64,000 bases of DNA. Source: Rhodospirillaceae bacterium. Its GTDB lineage: Bacteria; Pseudomonadota; Alphaproteobacteria; SP197. The notes beneath the pieces are model-generated. The model was not told where the DNA came from. It was given only the letters and a program-made list of their open reading frames with translations, and did no database searches. The DNA is taken from positions 121,883 to 185,882 of the forward strand of contig PBNE01000013.1 in NCBI GenBank assembly GCA_002722885.1, in the 5' to 3' direction. A program made the translations under genes and the position numbers. Below are positions 51,234 to 58,353 of this stretch, one piece after another (position 1 is the first letter of the stretch; each line of letters begins with the position of its first letter).

Positions 51234-51801
51234 CAGATCGTCCTCGCGGCGTCGCTGATAACCGCCCAGCTCTCTTCGAGCGCCGCTTCGACATCGTCAG
51301 ACCGGGTCCAGGCGGACTTGTAGAGGATCAGTCCGCCACACCCCAGCAACCAGGTCATGTTGGGCAGCAGGCCGTAGCCCTTGTGCGCAGTCCCGGTCAT
51401 GTCATCGAGCAGGATCGGCCGCCGGATGTTCTGTTCGTCACGGTACTGGCGCGCGTGGTCACGCTTCATCGCCATGGACTCGTGAGGCGGAAGGTTGTCA
51501 GCCGGGTGGGCTTCGCGGACATACACAACACCGATCGCACGGACCGGTCGGCGTACCGGATGGCGATGTCTTCCATCGCCTCGGCCGCCATCGTGCAATA
51601 TGCTCAGCTGTAGCTGCCGAACTCCATCAGGACCGCACCGGTCTTCCAGAGATCCTTCAGGTGAACCGTCTCGCCGGAGGAGAGATCCTCCAGCGCCATA
51701 TCGGGCGCGACGGCCCCGACGTTTGGCGCGTCATAGAACCTCTCGAACTTGTCGGCCTTCTCACCCGTCGGCGGAAAGTGGGCGTAGTTGTAGTCGTCCA
51801 T
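51233..51801 (-). pseudogene. Broken iodothyronine-deiodinase-like (redoxin-fold) gene with TGA at the catalytic position
   Basis: The ATG at 51801 (GAGGAG site upstream) opens MDDYNYAHFPPTGEKADKFE and leads into a thioredoxin fold, ETVHLKDLWKTGAVLMEFGS, then YS and a TGA at 51604-51606, after which the same frame continues AYCTMAAEAMEDIAIRYADR. One base appears to be missing near 51536; the next frame resumes with GVVYVREAHPADNLPPHES, then PILLDDMTGTAHKGYGLLPN and WLLGCGGLILYKSAWT. This matches the iodothyronine deiodinase family (vertebrate FGSCT then selenocysteine, later EEAHASD). The TGA is exactly at the selenocysteine site. A SECIS-like hairpin follows it. The frameshift argues that the gene is decaying unless it is a sequencing error. 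Confidence 0.72.
51562..51580 (-). other. SECIS-like hairpin downstream of the in-frame TGA
   Basis: On the coding strand, 23 bases after the TGA of the deiodinase-like gene, GGCGATG pairs perfectly with CATCGCC around the loop GAAGA. The apical loop starts 30 bases after the TGA and its first base is G. Bacterial selenocysteine insertion elements are described as stem-loops whose apical loop lies about 16-37 bases after the UGA with a G among the first loop bases, so the geometry fits. It could also be chance, since GC-rich sequence forms hairpins readily. Confidence 0.4.
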
Positions 51802-51908
51802 GTTCACTCCTCTTGTGTCGCTCACCTCACCATACGACCCGCTCCGTTCCTGTCGGGCCCGACCATGAAGCAAGGCCAGCAACAGCGGTCCTGAACATGG
51901 AAAGAGCG

Positions 51909-53072
51909 CTAGAGCGTCTCTTCGAGGCCCCAGATCGCAGTGACCTGGCTGGAGAGGTGGCCGCCGTTGCCGTGGCTCAGCGCGGTTCTAGCATCGGCGA
52001 TCTGGCGTTCACCGGCCTCGCGACGAAGCTGCTGTATCGCTTCGATCACGGTGAAGATGCCGTACATGCCGGGATGGACACAGGAGAGACCGCCGCCGTT
52101 GGTGTTGACCGGAAGACTCCCGCCGGACGCGATGCGGCCATTCTCAACAAACCGACCACCCTCGCCCTTGGGGCAGAAACCGAGATCCTCGAGGAACAGG
52201 ATCGTGTTGATGGTAAAGGCGTCGTAGAGCTCCAACACATCCATGTCGCCGGGTGTCATGCCGGCCATGGCAAAGGCGCGCGGTCCGGTGTCGCTGGCAC
52301 TGGTCAGCGTGAGATCAGCGGTTTCCGAAATCTGGCGATGCCAGTGCGCCATGGCCGCACCCAGCAGGAACACCGGCGTCCGCCTGAGATCACGGGCACG
52401 GTCGGATCGGGTCAGAACAACCGCACCGGCGCCGTCGGTGACCAGGCAACAATCACGCACCGTGAGCGGATCACAGACCATGCGGGAGGCCAGAACATCG
52501 TCGATCGTGAGGGGATCACGCATGAAGGCCATGGGATTCTTCTGAGCCCACTGCCGTGCCGAAACCGCGACCGACGCGAGCTGCTCACGGGTCGTCCCGA
52601 ACTCATACATATGGCGCGATGTCACCAGGGCGTACGAGCTGATGGGGTAACGCGGTCCGTAGGGTTGCTCATAAATCAGCGGCTCGCTGGTCGAGGGCGA
52701 GAGCAGACGGCCCGCTGCACTGCGCTGATTGCTGCCGTAGCAGACCAAGGCCGTGTCGATCAGCCCGGCCTGAAGCGCGAGAGCAGCCCAGATGAGATGG
52801 GCCACGGGTGACGACCCGCCAATCTGTGTTCCTTCCGACAACGTCGGCCGAATGCCGAGGTACTCGGCCACGTTAAGCGGCGCGAAAATGTTCTGCAGGT
52901 TCGAGGCGAACAGGCCGTCTACATCGCCGAAGGTCAGTCCGGCCTCATCCAGCGCCTGTTTTGCGGCTAGTGCCGTGAGATCGAGATGACTCAGGCCTGG
53001 CGCCGCGCCGATCCCTGAAAGCCCGACACCAACGGCGGCGACCTCACCGCGAAAACTGCCATCCTTACTCAT
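51909..53072 (-). CDS. Thiolase-like protein (lipid-transfer/SCP2-thiolase type)
   Basis: A 387-aa thiolase-fold protein of the lipid-transfer group (ltp/SCPx type). Recognisable are VAAVGVGLSGIGAAPGLSHL, then KQALDEAGLTFGDVDGLFAS, LELYDAFTINTILFLEDLGF and the C-terminal GGLSCVHPGMYGIFTVIEAI with SHGNGGHLSSQ. Where classical thiolases have the catalytic Cys this family keeps GGSSPVAHL with Ser, so it may be a retro-aldolase or scaffold rather than a standard thiolase. It overlaps the DUF35 gene by ATGA, the usual partner, with which such thiolases form complexes (Ltp-ChsH2/DUF35 type). It is the last gene of a CoA-linked beta-oxidation-like operon. Confidence 0.88.
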   Translation of the reverse strand: MSKDGSFRGEVAAVGVGLSGIGAAPGLSHLDLTALAAKQALDEAGLTFGDVDGLFASNLQNIFAPLNVAEYLGIRPTLSEGTQIGGSSPVAHLIWAALALQAGLIDTALVCYGSNQRSAAGRLLSPSTSEPLIYEQPYGPRYPISSYALVTSRHMYEFGTTREQLASVAVSARQWAQKNPMAFMRDPLTIDDVLASRMVCDPLTVRDCCLVTDGAGAVVLTRSDRARDLRRTPVFLLGAAMAHWHRQISETADLTLTSASDTGPRAFAMAGMTPGDMDVLELYDAFTINTILFLEDLGFCPKGEGGRFVENGRIASGGSLPVNTNGGGLSCVHPGMYGIFTVIEAIQQLRREAGERQIADARTALSHGNGGHLSSQVTAIWGLEETL

Positions 53073-53458
53073 GCCGGATCGAACACGACGAGAGGTTCAC
53101 CGTCCTGTTCGGTGATTCGGGCGGTGACGGCCATGCCGATCACGACGTCCTCCGGCGCCAGGCCCTCGACACGGGAGGTCATGCGCACACCTTCGTCCAG
53201 GTCGACAAGGCAGAGATTGTGCGGTGGCCCCTGGTCGGGACGTTTGCGGATCACGGTGGTTGCGTGAACCGTGCCCTGCCCCGAAACCTCGACCCAGGCG
53301 AGGTTATCGTCGTGGCAGTGTGGGCAGAGCAGACGTGGAAAGAAGACATGGCGACTGCAGGCGCCGCAGCGCTGGATGGCCAGACGGCCTTCTTTCAGGT
53401 GCTCGGCATACTGCCGGTCAGGGCCGTCAGGGAGCGGGCGGGGCACAGACATCTCCAT
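53069..53458 (-). CDS. Zn-ribbon/OB-fold DUF35 protein, thiolase partner
   Basis: A 129-aa protein with the DUF35 rubredoxin-like zinc ribbon, QRCGACSRHVFFPRLLCPHC (CxxC pairs around Cys 31, 34, 45 and 48), and an OB-fold C-terminus containing VEVSGQGTVHATTVIRKR and LVDLDEGVRMTSRVEGL. Such proteins bind CoA thioesters and stabilise partner thiolases or hydratases. Its last four bases overlap the thiolase-like gene. Its start overlaps the end of a small secreted-protein gene by 32 bases. The pairing with the thiolase supports a side-chain shortening role in the operon. Confidence 0.9.
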   Translation of the reverse strand: MEMSVPRPLPDGPDRQYAEHLKEGRLAIQRCGACSRHVFFPRLLCPHCHDDNLAWVEVSGQGTVHATTVIRKRPDQGPPHNLCLVDLDEGVRMTSRVEGLAPEDVVIGMAVTARITEQDGEPLVVFDPA

Positions 53459-53897
53459 CGCGCACAGGCATGGCGCAGGTCATCAGCGGCACGGCTGCCG
53501 CCGTACCATCGGGAGCGAAGGACGAGAGCGCCCCCTGCCATTCAGCGGCATCGGCAAGATCAACGGTGAGAGAACCGAAGCCGTCGGCTGTGCCCAGAAG
53601 GGCGCTGACCCAACCAGTCGTGGCCTGGCCGTCGACCTCCATCGCAACCGGCAGAGCCACCACGTTGGCATCCGGATTGTACCGCGATGCCGCATCGACA
53701 GACTGCCCGTTCACCTCGAACGACGGACAGGAACTCTCTGCGCCATCAACGATCACACGCACCAGCAGGACCGTGGCGTCCTCGACGGGATCATGTGCGA
53801 CGATGCTGTAGCTAGCGATAGTGTCAGCGCGGGACGGCATAGCGACAAGACCCAGCGCGAAGACAACGGCGATCAGAGCCCTCTTTAGAATCAGCAT
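53427..53897 (-). CDS. Secreted protein of unknown function inside the beta-oxidation operon
   Basis: A 156-aa protein with a signal peptide (LILKRALIAVVFALGLVAMP, cleavage near SRADTIA) and a mature part rich in beta strands: SYSIVAHDPVEDATVLLVRV, a conserved Cys pair in SCPSFEVNGQ and MTCAMPVRDGDVC, and DGFGSLTVDLADAAEWQG. A GGAGGAGGG site lies before the ATG at 53897. I do not recognise the family. It lies between a MaoC gene and the DUF35 gene on the same strand and overlaps DUF35 by 32 bases, an odd position because its neighbours are cytosolic. It may have been inserted later or act on an extracytoplasmic substrate of the pathway. Confidence 0.65.
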   Translation of the reverse strand: MLILKRALIAVVFALGLVAMPSRADTIASYSIVAHDPVEDATVLLVRVIVDGAESSCPSFEVNGQSVDAASRYNPDANVVALPVAMEVDGQATTGWVSALLGTADGFGSLTVDLADAAEWQGALSSFAPDGTAAAVPLMTCAMPVRDGDVCAPPAP

Positions 53898-53969
53898 CCC
53901 TCCTCCATCCTCATCGCCCCACTTGATAGGCGATCCATCTTCTGCCGTGGGCAAATCCGATGAGGACGC

Positions 53970-54015
53970 GAGATGGATGGCCGGGTCAAGCCGGGCCATG
54001 ACTGGAGTGAAGAAT
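53970..54015. repeat. Dispersed alphaproteobacterial palindromic repeat (peptide-reading DPAIH type)
   Basis: The minus strand reads VMARLDPAIHLASSS, a peptide often seen in short spurious ORFs of alphaproteobacteria because of a mobile palindromic repeat. On the plus strand ATGGCC at 53977-53982 pairs with GGCCAT at 53994-53999, around GGGTCAAGCCG. It lies in the 137-base gap between the secreted-protein gene and the MaoC gene. Only one copy is in the window, so the assignment relies on that known pattern. Confidence 0.5.
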
Positions 54016-54034
54016 AGGCGCAACCCAGCTTCCA

Positions 54035-54892
54035 TCATGTCACCACCGCCAGGCCGTTGTTCAGAACGACGGCATCGCGTTCGAGGACGCGGGCGCGGAA
54101 GGACACCTCGGAGCCGTCCTGCCACATCTCTGTGCGGATGGTCTCGCCGGGAAAGACAGGGGCGGAGAAACGGACATCGAAGCGGATGAGCCGTCCGGGG
54201 TCGTAGTCGCAGAGGGTCTTGAGCACCGCGTGGCCGGCCACCCCGAAGGTGCAGAGGCCGTGCAGGATCGGGCGGTCGAAGCCGGCCTCCCGCGCGACAT
54301 CGGGGTCGGCATGCAGCGGATTGCCGTCACCGTTCAGACGATAGATCAGGGCCTGCTGCGGCAGTGTGGGCAGATCACAAACATGATCAGGTTCCCGCTT
54401 GGGCAGGGTGTGCACCGGCCGCACCGGGCCGCCGAGGCCACCGAATCCGCCGTCACCCCGGCAGAAGGTAGTGCGGGTGATGGTGGCATAGAGCTCCTCG
54501 GTGTCAGCATCCCTGACCTCGCGGGAAATATAGATCAGCGCGCCCCGACCTTCGCCCTTGTCGATGATCTCATCGATCCTGCTGCGCGCGACGATGCGCG
54601 CTTCGGCGGGCAACGGACGATGCAGTGTGACGCCCTCCTCGCCATGGACGACACGTTTCCAGTCGACGCCTGTTTCAGGATCGCGCAACCAGAAGCCCGA
54701 GGGCGCCATGACCACAGCCATGGTGGGCAGTGCCAGCATGTCTTTTTCATAGGTGAAGCGAAGTTCGTTCGCGTCCACGGGATCGAATCCCAGACCGACG
54801 CTCAGGGCATAAAGCGCCGAATCCTCCCAGGTCCAGGTGGCGACATGGTCCCCGAAGTCCCAGGCTTTGAGTTTGTCGTAATCGATGGTCAT
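54035..54892 (-). CDS. MaoC-like (R)-enoyl-CoA hydratase, copy A
   Basis: A 285-aa double hot-dog enzyme of the hydratase-2 (MFE-2 C-terminal) group. The N-terminal hot-dog has ALYALSVGLGFDPVDANELR; the C-terminal hot-dog carries the hydratase-2 motif as GDGNPLHADPDVAREAGFDR with the Asp and His that activate water, then PILHGLCTFGVAGHAVLKTL. It converts 2-enoyl-CoA to (R)-3-hydroxyacyl-CoA. It lies three bases after a second MaoC-like gene and precedes the secreted-protein gene. The pair probably works with the SDR upstream. Confidence 0.9.
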   Translation of the reverse strand: MTIDYDKLKAWDFGDHVATWTWEDSALYALSVGLGFDPVDANELRFTYEKDMLALPTMAVVMAPSGFWLRDPETGVDWKRVVHGEEGVTLHRPLPAEARIVARSRIDEIIDKGEGRGALIYISREVRDADTEELYATITRTTFCRGDGGFGGLGGPVRPVHTLPKREPDHVCDLPTLPQQALIYRLNGDGNPLHADPDVAREAGFDRPILHGLCTFGVAGHAVLKTLCDYDPGRLIRFDVRFSAPVFPGETIRTEMWQDGSEVSFRARVLERDAVVLNNGLAVVT

Positions 54893-54895
54893 GGC

Positions 54896-55762
54896 TCAGC
54901 CTCGCAGATCGGCATGGCCGTTGTCGATGACCGTGGCGCCCCGCTGCACGGCACGCACGCGGAACGACACGGCGTCCTCTCCCCGCCAGATGTCTGTCGC
55001 AAGGGACTCACCGGGATAGACCGGCGCGGTGAAACGGCCGAAAAAGCTCGTCAGGCCTACGGGATCATGACCGCAGCAGGCGGCAACGATCGCATGGCAG
55101 GCCAGACCGTAGGTTGCGAGTCCATGGAGGATCGGACCGTCGAAGCCTGCCTCGCGGGCAAAGTCATCCTCGACATGGAGATGATAGTGATCCCCGGAGA
55201 GACGATAGAGCAGCGCCCCCTGGGTCAACGTCGTGCGTTCGACCACAACATCGGGCTCACGATCCGGCAGAGCGGGGCGATATGTTGGCGGCGGCGCGTC
55301 ACCACCGAAGCCTCCGGCGCCGATCAGCACATCGGTCTGACGCCGCGTGGCAAGCAGGATCCCTGTCGCTTCGTCATGCATCTCTTCTTCCAGGATCATG
55401 ACGCCGTGGCCGCTCTCTCCCCGGTCATAGAGGTCGACGCGGCTGATCCGGCTGCTGATGGTGCCGTTCGGCGGCAGCGGCTGATGCAGGGTCAGCAACT
55501 CGTCGCCATGAACCCCCGCCGCATCACCAAGGCCCAGATCGGGATCGGCGAACCACAGCATGTCGCTACCCAGGACCGACGCCATGGTGGGCAGAACCTT
55601 CGGACCCCATTCCTCATAGACAAAGGGCAGTTCGTCGCGCGCCACGGGATCGCTGCCAAGCCCCAGGCCCAGAGCGTAGAGCTGGACATCCCGTTCGGTG
55701 TAACTGCGGCGATGGGACGGTGGGCTGTAGGCGGCGACCTTGCTGGGATTGGGCCGGATCAT
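54896..55762 (-). CDS. MaoC-like (R)-enoyl-CoA hydratase, copy B
   Basis: A 288-aa double hot-dog protein, paralogous to the copy A gene just downstream. The N-terminal part has LYALGLGLGSDPVARDELPF and the second has GDHYHLHVEDDFAREAGFDG, PILHGLATYGLACHAIVAAC. The usual GDxNPLH is changed to GDHYHLH, so the Asn is replaced while Asp and His remain; this may alter substrate range. I start at ATG 55762, four bases overlapping the SDR stop (ATGA). Copies A and B sit back to back in one operon. They may form a heteromeric hydratase as DUF35-linked pathways often do, but this is inference. Confidence 0.87.
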   Translation of the reverse strand: MIRPNPSKVAAYSPPSHRRSYTERDVQLYALGLGLGSDPVARDELPFVYEEWGPKVLPTMASVLGSDMLWFADPDLGLGDAAGVHGDELLTLHQPLPPNGTISSRISRVDLYDRGESGHGVMILEEEMHDEATGILLATRRQTDVLIGAGGFGGDAPPPTYRPALPDREPDVVVERTTLTQGALLYRLSGDHYHLHVEDDFAREAGFDGPILHGLATYGLACHAIVAACCGHDPVGLTSFFGRFTAPVYPGESLATDIWRGEDAVSFRVRAVQRGATVIDNGHADLRG

Positions 55763-56676
55763 ATCGGGTCCCAAGGAAAGACATCGGCAGAGACATCGGG
55801 GCCGTAGAGATCGTTCTCGAAGGCCGGCGCCATCTGGTCGGCCAAGGCACGTGGCGTCCAGCCGCCGTCACGGTGAAGCGAGCGGACAGGACGTGGCTGG
55901 CTCATGAGAAACACCTCGTTGCCACGGACACAGAAGATCTGGCCGGTGATGCTGGCGGCGTCCTCGGAGGCCAGGAACACAACCATGGGCGCGATCTTGG
56001 CCGGCGCGAGCGACTTCAGCTTTTCGACACGGGCCTGCTGGTCCTCGGTTTCCGTGGGGATCGATCCGATCATGCGCGACCAGGCAAAGGGCGCCACACA
56101 ATTCGAGCGCACGCCGAAGCGGGCCATGTCGAGGGAAATCCCGCGGCTGAGGCCGACGATTCCCATCTTGGCAGCCGCATAGTTGGCCTGGCCAATGTTG
56201 CCGATCAGACCGGAGGTCGACGTGAAATGAACAAAGGCGCCGGAGCCCTGCTCGCGGAACAAACCGGCAGCGGCACGGCTGGTGTTGAAGCTGCCACGTA
56301 GATGAACGTCGATCACGGCGTCAAAATCTGCATGGCTCATCTTGTGAAAGATGCGGTCGCGCAGGATCCCTGCGTTGTTGATCACGGCATCCAGACGGCC
56401 GAAGGCATCGAGTGCCGTGGCAATCATGCGCTCGGCACCGGCAGGGTCGGCCACGTTGTCACCGTTGACCACGGCCTCGCCGCCCGCCGCTCGGATCGCC
56501 TCGACCGTCTCGACAGCCGGACCCTGGTCCTCACCGGCGCCATCGAGCGAAGCACCGAGATCGTTCACGACAACGGCCGAGCCTTCCCGGGCTGCCAACA
56601 GCGCAATCTCGCGTCCGATGCCCCGTCCGGCGCCAGTCACCAGAACAACCTTGCCTGTCATCATGCCGTCCGCCAT
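55759..56676 (-). CDS. Short-chain dehydrogenase/reductase, multifunctional-enzyme type (3-hydroxyacyl-CoA dehydrogenase)
   Basis: A 305-aa SDR. The cofactor motif VVLVTGAGRGIGREIALLAA is at residues about 10-29; the catalytic Tyr-x3-Lys is NYAAAKMGIVGL and the Ser is in HFTSTSGLIG. The C-terminal addition (VFLMSQPRPVRSLHRDGGWT) is typical of SDRs fused or linked to MaoC hydratases in peroxisomal-type multifunctional enzyme 2. It oxidises (R)-3-hydroxyacyl-CoA. It is first in an operon running SDR, MaoC B, MaoC A, secreted protein, DUF35, thiolase. Its ATG lies in the 235-base gap before the RraA-like gene, which holds a dispersed repeat. Confidence 0.9.
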   Translation of the reverse strand: MADGMMTGKVVLVTGAGRGIGREIALLAAREGSAVVVNDLGASLDGAGEDQGPAVETVEAIRAAGGEAVVNGDNVADPAGAERMIATALDAFGRLDAVINNAGILRDRIFHKMSHADFDAVIDVHLRGSFNTSRAAAGLFREQGSGAFVHFTSTSGLIGNIGQANYAAAKMGIVGLSRGISLDMARFGVRSNCVAPFAWSRMIGSIPTETEDQQARVEKLKSLAPAKIAPMVVFLASEDAASITGQIFCVRGNEVFLMSQPRPVRSLHRDGGWTPRALADQMAPAFENDLYGPDVSADVFPWDPI

Positions 56677-56748
56677 GGGTTTGTCCCCTCAATCGCCGCG
56701 ACACTGTTCCATCGCGCATCGGCACGGTCAAAGATAGAGTCTGATTGC

Positions 56749-56768
56749 GGCGAGCCTTAAGGCTCGCC
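56749..56768. repeat. Perfect 20-bp palindrome before dispersed repeat copy 2
   Basis: GGCGAGCC-TTAA-GGCTCGCC at 56749-56768 reads the same on both strands and ends two bases before the second copy of the 79-bp repeat. It has no T tract, so it is not a clear terminator. Copy 1 of the repeat lacks an equivalent, so the palindrome is not an obligate part of it. It lies between two divergently transcribed genes. Confidence 0.7.
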
Positions 56769-56770
56769 TG

Positions 56771-56849
56771 TGTTCCCTCAATCGCCGGGCGCTCGCTCCG
56801 CTCGCTTGGCTCTGGGTCCTGACCGGACCGTCGCGCAGTCGCGCTCTAG
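56771..56849. repeat. 79-bp intergenic dispersed repeat, copy 2
   Basis: Second copy of the segment at 32751-32829, about 70 of 79 positions identical. The stem that reads GGCCC/GGGCC in copy 1 reads GGTCC/GGACC here (about 56815-56829), a paired change that preserves base pairing. It ends CGCGCAGTCGCGCTCTAG. It lies in the 235-base gap between the SDR and RraA-like genes; the rest of that gap shows only the palindrome at 56749-56768. Confidence 0.75.
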
Positions 56850-56911
56850 ACAGCGAACAAAGCAGCTTTTCGTTCGCTACCGAAATGAGTGTTCCTGAAA
56901 GGACATCGCCC

Positions 56912-57616
56912 ATGAACAAAGACGTCTACACCCGGCTGGCGAAGCTCTCGACAGCGACCATCTCGACGCAGCTTTTCAAGCGGGGCATTCGGGCCGTCTA
57001 CATGGACGGCATTGCGCCTCTGGTGCCAGGCCAACCGACCATTGCAGGGCCAGCCTTCACGATGCGCTGCCTGCCCTTCCGGGAAGACCTCTTCGACCCC
57101 GAGGCCTTCGGTGATCCCAAGAGCAGCCAACGACGCATGATCGAAGGCGCTCCCGAAGGTTCCATCGTGGTGATCGGGGCGCGCGGCAGTACGGCGGCCG
57201 CCGTGATCGGCGATATTCTGGCAACACGACTCAAGGTGCGTGGCGTCGCCGGACTGGTCACCGATGGTGCAGTGCGTGACGCCGCGGGTGTTGCAGCCTC
57301 GGGCCTGCGAGTCGTCTGCGCGGGTGCTTCGGCGCCGGCCAACGCCACGGCCTTCAGCGATGGCGGTCTCGATCTGCCCATCGCTTGCGGTGGTGTCACC
57401 GTTTACCCCGGCGACGGCATCATCGCCGACAGCGACGGCGCCATAGTCATTCCCGCCGATCTGGTGGCCGACGCTGTGGATGGCGGCGAAGAACAGGAGA
57501 AGCTGGAAGCTTGGGTGCTGAAGCAGGCCGAAAGCGGCACCCCCATTCCCGGTCTCTACCCCCCCGATGACGAGACGCTGGCACGTTACAAGGGGGACAC
57601 GGAAGGCAACGCGTGA
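56912..57616 (+). CDS. RraA-like protein / 4-hydroxy-4-methyl-2-oxoglutarate aldolase family
   Basis: A 234-aa trimeric-type protein of the RraA/HMG-aldolase family. The family motif is present as VRGVAGLVTDGAVRDAAGV, in which the Arg-Asp pair binds metal and pyruvyl substrate. The N-terminus LAKLSTATISTQLFKRGIRA and the DGAIVIPADLVADAV end are typical. HMG aldolases split 4-hydroxy-4-methyl-2-oxoglutarate or related acids in aromatic degradation; ribonuclease-inhibitor RraA usually lacks the extended C-terminus, so aldolase is favoured. An AAGGA site precedes ATG 56912. It is transcribed away from the SDR operon. Confidence 0.88.
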   Translation: MNKDVYTRLAKLSTATISTQLFKRGIRAVYMDGIAPLVPGQPTIAGPAFTMRCLPFREDLFDPEAFGDPKSSQRRMIEGAPEGSIVVIGARGSTAAAVIGDILATRLKVRGVAGLVTDGAVRDAAGVAASGLRVVCAGASAPANATAFSDGGLDLPIACGGVTVYPGDGIIADSDGAIVIPADLVADAVDGGEEQEKLEAWVLKQAESGTPIPGLYPPDDETLARYKGDTEGNA

Positions 57617-57647
57617 TCCTTCGTATAGAGAGTTGGCTTTATCCCTA

Positions 57648-57667
57648 ATATCGAAATATCTCGATAT
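57648..57667. promoter_or_regulatory. ArsR operator directly before the regulator start
   Basis: ATATCGA (57648-57654), a six-base spacer AATATC and TCGATAT (57661-57667) form a perfect seven-bp inverted repeat that abuts the ATG at 57668. Its core CGAAATATCTCGATAT closely resembles the one before the gene at 58046, which reads CGAAATATTGAGATAT. This is where an ArsR-type autoregulator would bind. Confidence 0.7.
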
Positions 57668-57976
57668 ATGGACATCAACAAGGCCATCGCAGCACTCAAC
57701 AATCCCATGCGCCGACAGATTCTGGCGTGGCTGAAAGATCGCACGAACTTTCCGCCGGCCCTGCCAGAGCATGCCGATCTCGAAGGCGTTTGTGTGGCCT
57801 ACATCCAGGACAAGGCCGGTCTCTCGCAGTCGACCATCTCGAACTACATGGGGTTGTTGAAGTAAGCCGGGCTTGTGGTGTCAGAACGACACGGCCAGTT
57901 TACCTTCTACCGCCGTGAAGAAACGGCCACCCGCGCGTTCCTAGACGCCGTGGAGAGCGAACTCCTGAGAACTTAG
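57668..57976 (+). pseudogene. ArsR family regulator gene with a nonsense codon
   Basis: From ATG 57668 the frame runs NPMRRQILAWLKDRTNFPPA, AYIQDKAGLSQSTISNYMGL and then LK, followed by TAA at 57863-57865 (codon 66), then AGLVVSERHGQFTFYRRNEE and TRAFLDAVESELLRT, stopping at 57976. Without the TAA it would be a complete 102-aa winged helix-turn-helix of the ArsR type; the stop falls between the recognition helix and the wing. One base change (Lys or Glu codon to TAA) explains it. The truncated product would lack the dimer half and wing. The adjacent operator is still intact. Confidence 0.78.
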
Positions 57977-58026
57977 ATTATCGTGCAACGGCACTCTCGA
58001 CTGACCAACGTTCGCGCTTGAAAACC

Positions 58027-58044
58027 GAAATATTGAGATATTTC
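58027..58044. promoter_or_regulatory. Second ArsR-type operator, before the flavin oxidoreductase remnant
   Basis: GAAATAT (58027-58033), TGAG and ATATTTC (58038-58044) form a perfect seven-bp inverted repeat that ends one base before the ATG at 58046. Its shared core with the upstream operator (CGAAATAT, three variable bases, GATAT) suggests that the same regulator, now disrupted, controlled both genes. Confidence 0.65.
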
Positions 58045-58045
58045 C

Positions 58046-58345
58046 ATGAACGGTAAAACCGTGTCAGTTCAAGGCGAAGACAAGACGGCAGCCAGCCCCC
58101 GCGGTATTCTCGGCGCTCCCTTGGAGCTGCCCTGCGGCATCGTTCTCAAAAAACGGATTGCCAAATCGGCGATGTCCGATTCTCTGGGTGGCGGCGTCAC
58201 GGCATGGTACTCGATGCGCCTCACCGCCCTGGGAGACGACGCTGAACACAGCTTCACGCTTACGCCTGCCGACGCTCTCAGAATTTACAAGGAGCGTGAC
58301 GCGGAACACTGCGTCCGCTGGCTCAAGGCCTTCCCAGACGTCTGA
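58046..58345 (+). pseudogene. Remnant of an NADH:flavin oxidoreductase (old-yellow-enzyme family) gene, internally deleted
   Basis: An open 99-codon frame whose ends belong to different parts of one family. The first part, PLELPCGIVLKKRIAKSAMSD, is the N-terminal strand and loop of NADH:flavin oxidoreductases; the second, VTAWYSMRLTALGDDAEHSF, TLTPADALRIYKERDAEHCV, looks like the C-terminal helix region of the same family. Full-length relatives are about 370-420 aa, so about 300 residues between them are missing, joined in frame. The upstream ArsR operator and dead ArsR gene suggest a regulated target. The 99-residue product is unlikely to bind FMN. Confidence 0.62.
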
Positions 58346-58353
58346 CGAGGTCC

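Noticed and set aside
51521..51545. Programmed -1 frameshift joining the two halves of the deiodinase-like gene
   Set aside because: No slippery heptamer was seen at the shift point near 51536, so a deleted base is the simpler explanation.
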